Shown here piece by piece: positions 5,424 to 5,528 of a stretch of DNA of 5,528 bases (within the stretch, counting starts at the first letter, position 1; every line of letters starts with the position of its first letter). The stretch is from Bacillota bacterium (GTDB lineage Bacteria; Bacillota; Clostridia; Lachnospirales; Lachnospiraceae), in assembly GCA_023398855.1 (NCBI GenBank), contig JAEWRS010000093.1:1-5528 (forward strand). Reading direction: 5' to 3'. The notes beneath the pieces are model-generated. The model was given only the letters and a program-made list of their open reading frames with translations. It was not told the origin of the DNA and did no database searches. The position numbers and the translations under genes are program-made.

Positions 5424-5528
5424 CCGCCTGCGGCGGGTCGCCTCGGCGACATCCAACCCTACCGCCGCAGTGCAATCCTCCCGGAGGGTTTTTATCGTAT
5501 TGGACGAACTTTCCTATACGATAAAAAA
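5402..5528. repeat. Composite of tandem hairpins, probable dispersed palindromic repeat, cut by the window edge
   Basis: Three perfect hairpins lie end to end with no spacer: 5402-5423 (10-bp arms), CCGCC/GGCGG at 5424-5436, and GTCGCC/GGCGAC at 5437-5450. A looser stem follows, AACCCT/AGGGTT at 5455-5460 with 5485-5490. Last is a 12-bp stem, TTTTTATCGTAT (5489-5500) with ATACGATAAAAA (5516-5527), plus an inner GGA/TCC. Nearly every base is in an inverted repeat, and most of it is much more GC-rich than the flanks. One frame on each strand is stop-free up to the edge: minus 51 codons ending TAA at 5371-5373, plus from 5391. It is not a recognised protein domain. I judge it a palindromic intergenic repeat of the REP/RPE kind, or else the C-terminal tail of a gene beyond the edge. 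Copy number cannot be known from one window. Confidence 0.55.

Noticed and set aside
5489..5527. 12-bp inverted repeat as an intrinsic terminator.
   Set aside because: It is AT-rich with a 15-base loop, and in minus-strand RNA it is followed by AAAAACCC-type sequence with no U-tract. It fits better as one end of the repeat element.

Overview
The window looks like chromosomal DNA from a low-to-moderate GC Gram-positive anaerobe, most likely a member of the Lachnospiraceae (the Lacrimispora / Clostridium saccharolyticum type). This placement is an inference. It rests on the strong AGGAG-type ribosome sites, near-consensus sigma-A promoters, a lipoprotein-type solute-binding protein behind a LacI regulator, a Firmicute-style TopB with C-terminal zinc ribbons, and a MATE protein typical of Clostridia. 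All recognisable genes lie on the minus strand, so transcription runs from high to low coordinates. No tRNA, rRNA, CRISPR array or transposase gene was seen.

Layout, in order of transcription. At 5371-5528 the window edge cuts a dense run of end-to-end hairpins that is stop-free on both strands, probably a dispersed palindromic repeat or the tail of a gene lying beyond the edge. Next comes a promoter (5326-5354) and a MATE-family drug/sodium antiporter gene (3849-5237, or 5282 if the longer start is used), with a possible overlapping upstream ORF. The 295-base gap 3554-3848 holds a candidate small RNA with four successive hairpins, a strong bidirectional terminator and a clean topB promoter. 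topB (1337-3553) encodes DNA topoisomerase III and is followed by a long hairpin at 1210-1260. Then come a 14-bp palindrome, a TTGACG-17-TATAAT promoter and a LacI-family regulator of the EbgR branch (122-1096). Its transcript probably runs on across 46-47 bases into a lipoprotein gene that leaves the window at base 1.

The regulator and lipoprotein probably form the head of a sugar-uptake operon (regulator plus ABC-transporter binding protein), plausibly for a galactoside or related oligosaccharide, controlled by the regulator itself. topB and the MATE gene are separate single-gene units with their own promoters and show no functional link to that operon. The parts most worth a second look are the candidate RNA at 3649-3786, the two-strand-open palindromic repeat at the right edge, and the regulator that lacks a normal hinge paired with a palindrome that lacks a central CG.
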